This document shows positions 63,846 to 64,000 of a DNA stretch of 64,000 bases, piece by piece. A model generated the notes under the pieces. That model was not told the origin of the DNA, did not search any database, and was given only the letters and a program-made list of their open reading frames with translations. How positions within the stretch are numbered: position 1 is the first letter of the stretch; each line of letters begins with the position of its first letter. Location of the stretch: the NCBI RefSeq assembly GCF_000577245.1, contig NZ_CBYO010000004.1:86553-150552 (forward strand). The letters are read 5' to 3'. Position numbers and translations under genes: made by a program. The DNA is from Paucisalibacillus algeriensis. GTDB lineage: Bacteria; Bacillota; Bacilli; Bacillales; Amphibacillaceae.

Positions 63846-64000
63846 TTGACACGGTTTAGTCAACATGATATTATATAAAAGCTGTCACTAAAAACAGCAA
63901 CAATGATTTGCTCCTTGAAAACTGAACAAAACAACCAGTATGTAAGAAAAAACAACCCTGTTTTTTCTATTTTAAAAGAAATTCTAAAAGCTAGCGTGCT
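63846..64000 (+). promoter_or_regulatory. rRNA operon promoter and pre-16S leader (16S gene beyond the window)
   Basis: -35 TTGACA (63846-63851, perfect), 17-bp spacer, -10 TATTAT (63869-63874). A small GCTGT/ACAGC hairpin (about 63880-63898) and TTTGCTCCTTGAAAAC (63907-63922), like the boxA and conserved leader motif before 16S genes in Bacillus, follow. The 16S gene itself is not reached. Confidence 0.8.

Overview
The window looks like a chromosomal segment of a low-GC Bacillaceae species. The gene families and order match Bacillus subtilis closely, and AT-rich codon use, the intergenic repeat elements and the archaeal-type ProRS would fit a relative such as Oceanobacillus, Virgibacillus or Ornithinibacillus; the genus is inference. 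All large reading frames look intact. No prophage, transposase or CRISPR array was seen.

Layout. 0.3-3.5 kb: a small membrane protein, a quinone/catechol-stress dioxygenase with an MhqR-type operator, a divergent PlsY paralogue, a DUF456 protein and an acetyltransferase. 3.5-5.5 kb: a proline T-box, a repeat element and proS. 5.5-9 kb: an M20 amidohydrolase plus a polar amino acid ABC transporter, with an arginine-box-like site. 9-15.6 kb: glutathione peroxidase, trhO, a leaderless BtuF-like receptor, a cold-shock protein and assorted metabolic genes. 15.7-19.7 kb: a 52-bp tandem repeat, an HtrA-type protease divergent from cssRS, and a MITE-like element. 19.7-32.6 kb: typA, a lipoprotein sugar dehydrogenase with a non-standard start, thiolase, a CapA-like lipoprotein, a PadR pair, a DUF368 (PopT-type) transporter, a thioredoxin-like protein and a two-component system with a PepSY protein. 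32.7-43.4 kb: a 5'-nucleotidase, a phosphonate-type ABC operon, an EcsAB-like ABC pair, an esterase, DegV and an EamA transporter.

43.5-62.2 kb reproduces the B. subtilis ydbR-ydcK neighbourhood: cshA, ydbS, ydbT, rhomboid, acpS, ydcC, alr, ndoAI-ndoA (MazEF), rsbR-S-T-U-V-W-sigB-rsbX, tex and sprT, with katA between tex and sprT. The rsb-sigB cluster is complete: RsbRA/RsbS stressosome to RsbT, RsbU phosphatase, RsbV anti-anti-sigma, RsbW anti-sigma, SigB, with RsbX as feedback phosphatase. A good SigB promoter overlaps the end of rsbU and would autoregulate rsbVW-sigB-rsbX.

62.3-64 kb holds a tRNA operon (Asn, Ser, Glu, Asp, Gln, Lys, Leu, Leu, Arg, Pro, Gly, Ile) behind a near-consensus promoter, then an rRNA promoter and a pre-16S leader; the 16S gene lies beyond the end. 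The most unusual signal is a duplicated 5' half of tRNA-Asn ahead of the operon, which can be folded into a tRNA-like RNA with a long insert. Other items worth a look are the PlsY paralogue with an altered active-site motif, the structured cshA leader, the repeat families and the AUA-start candidate.
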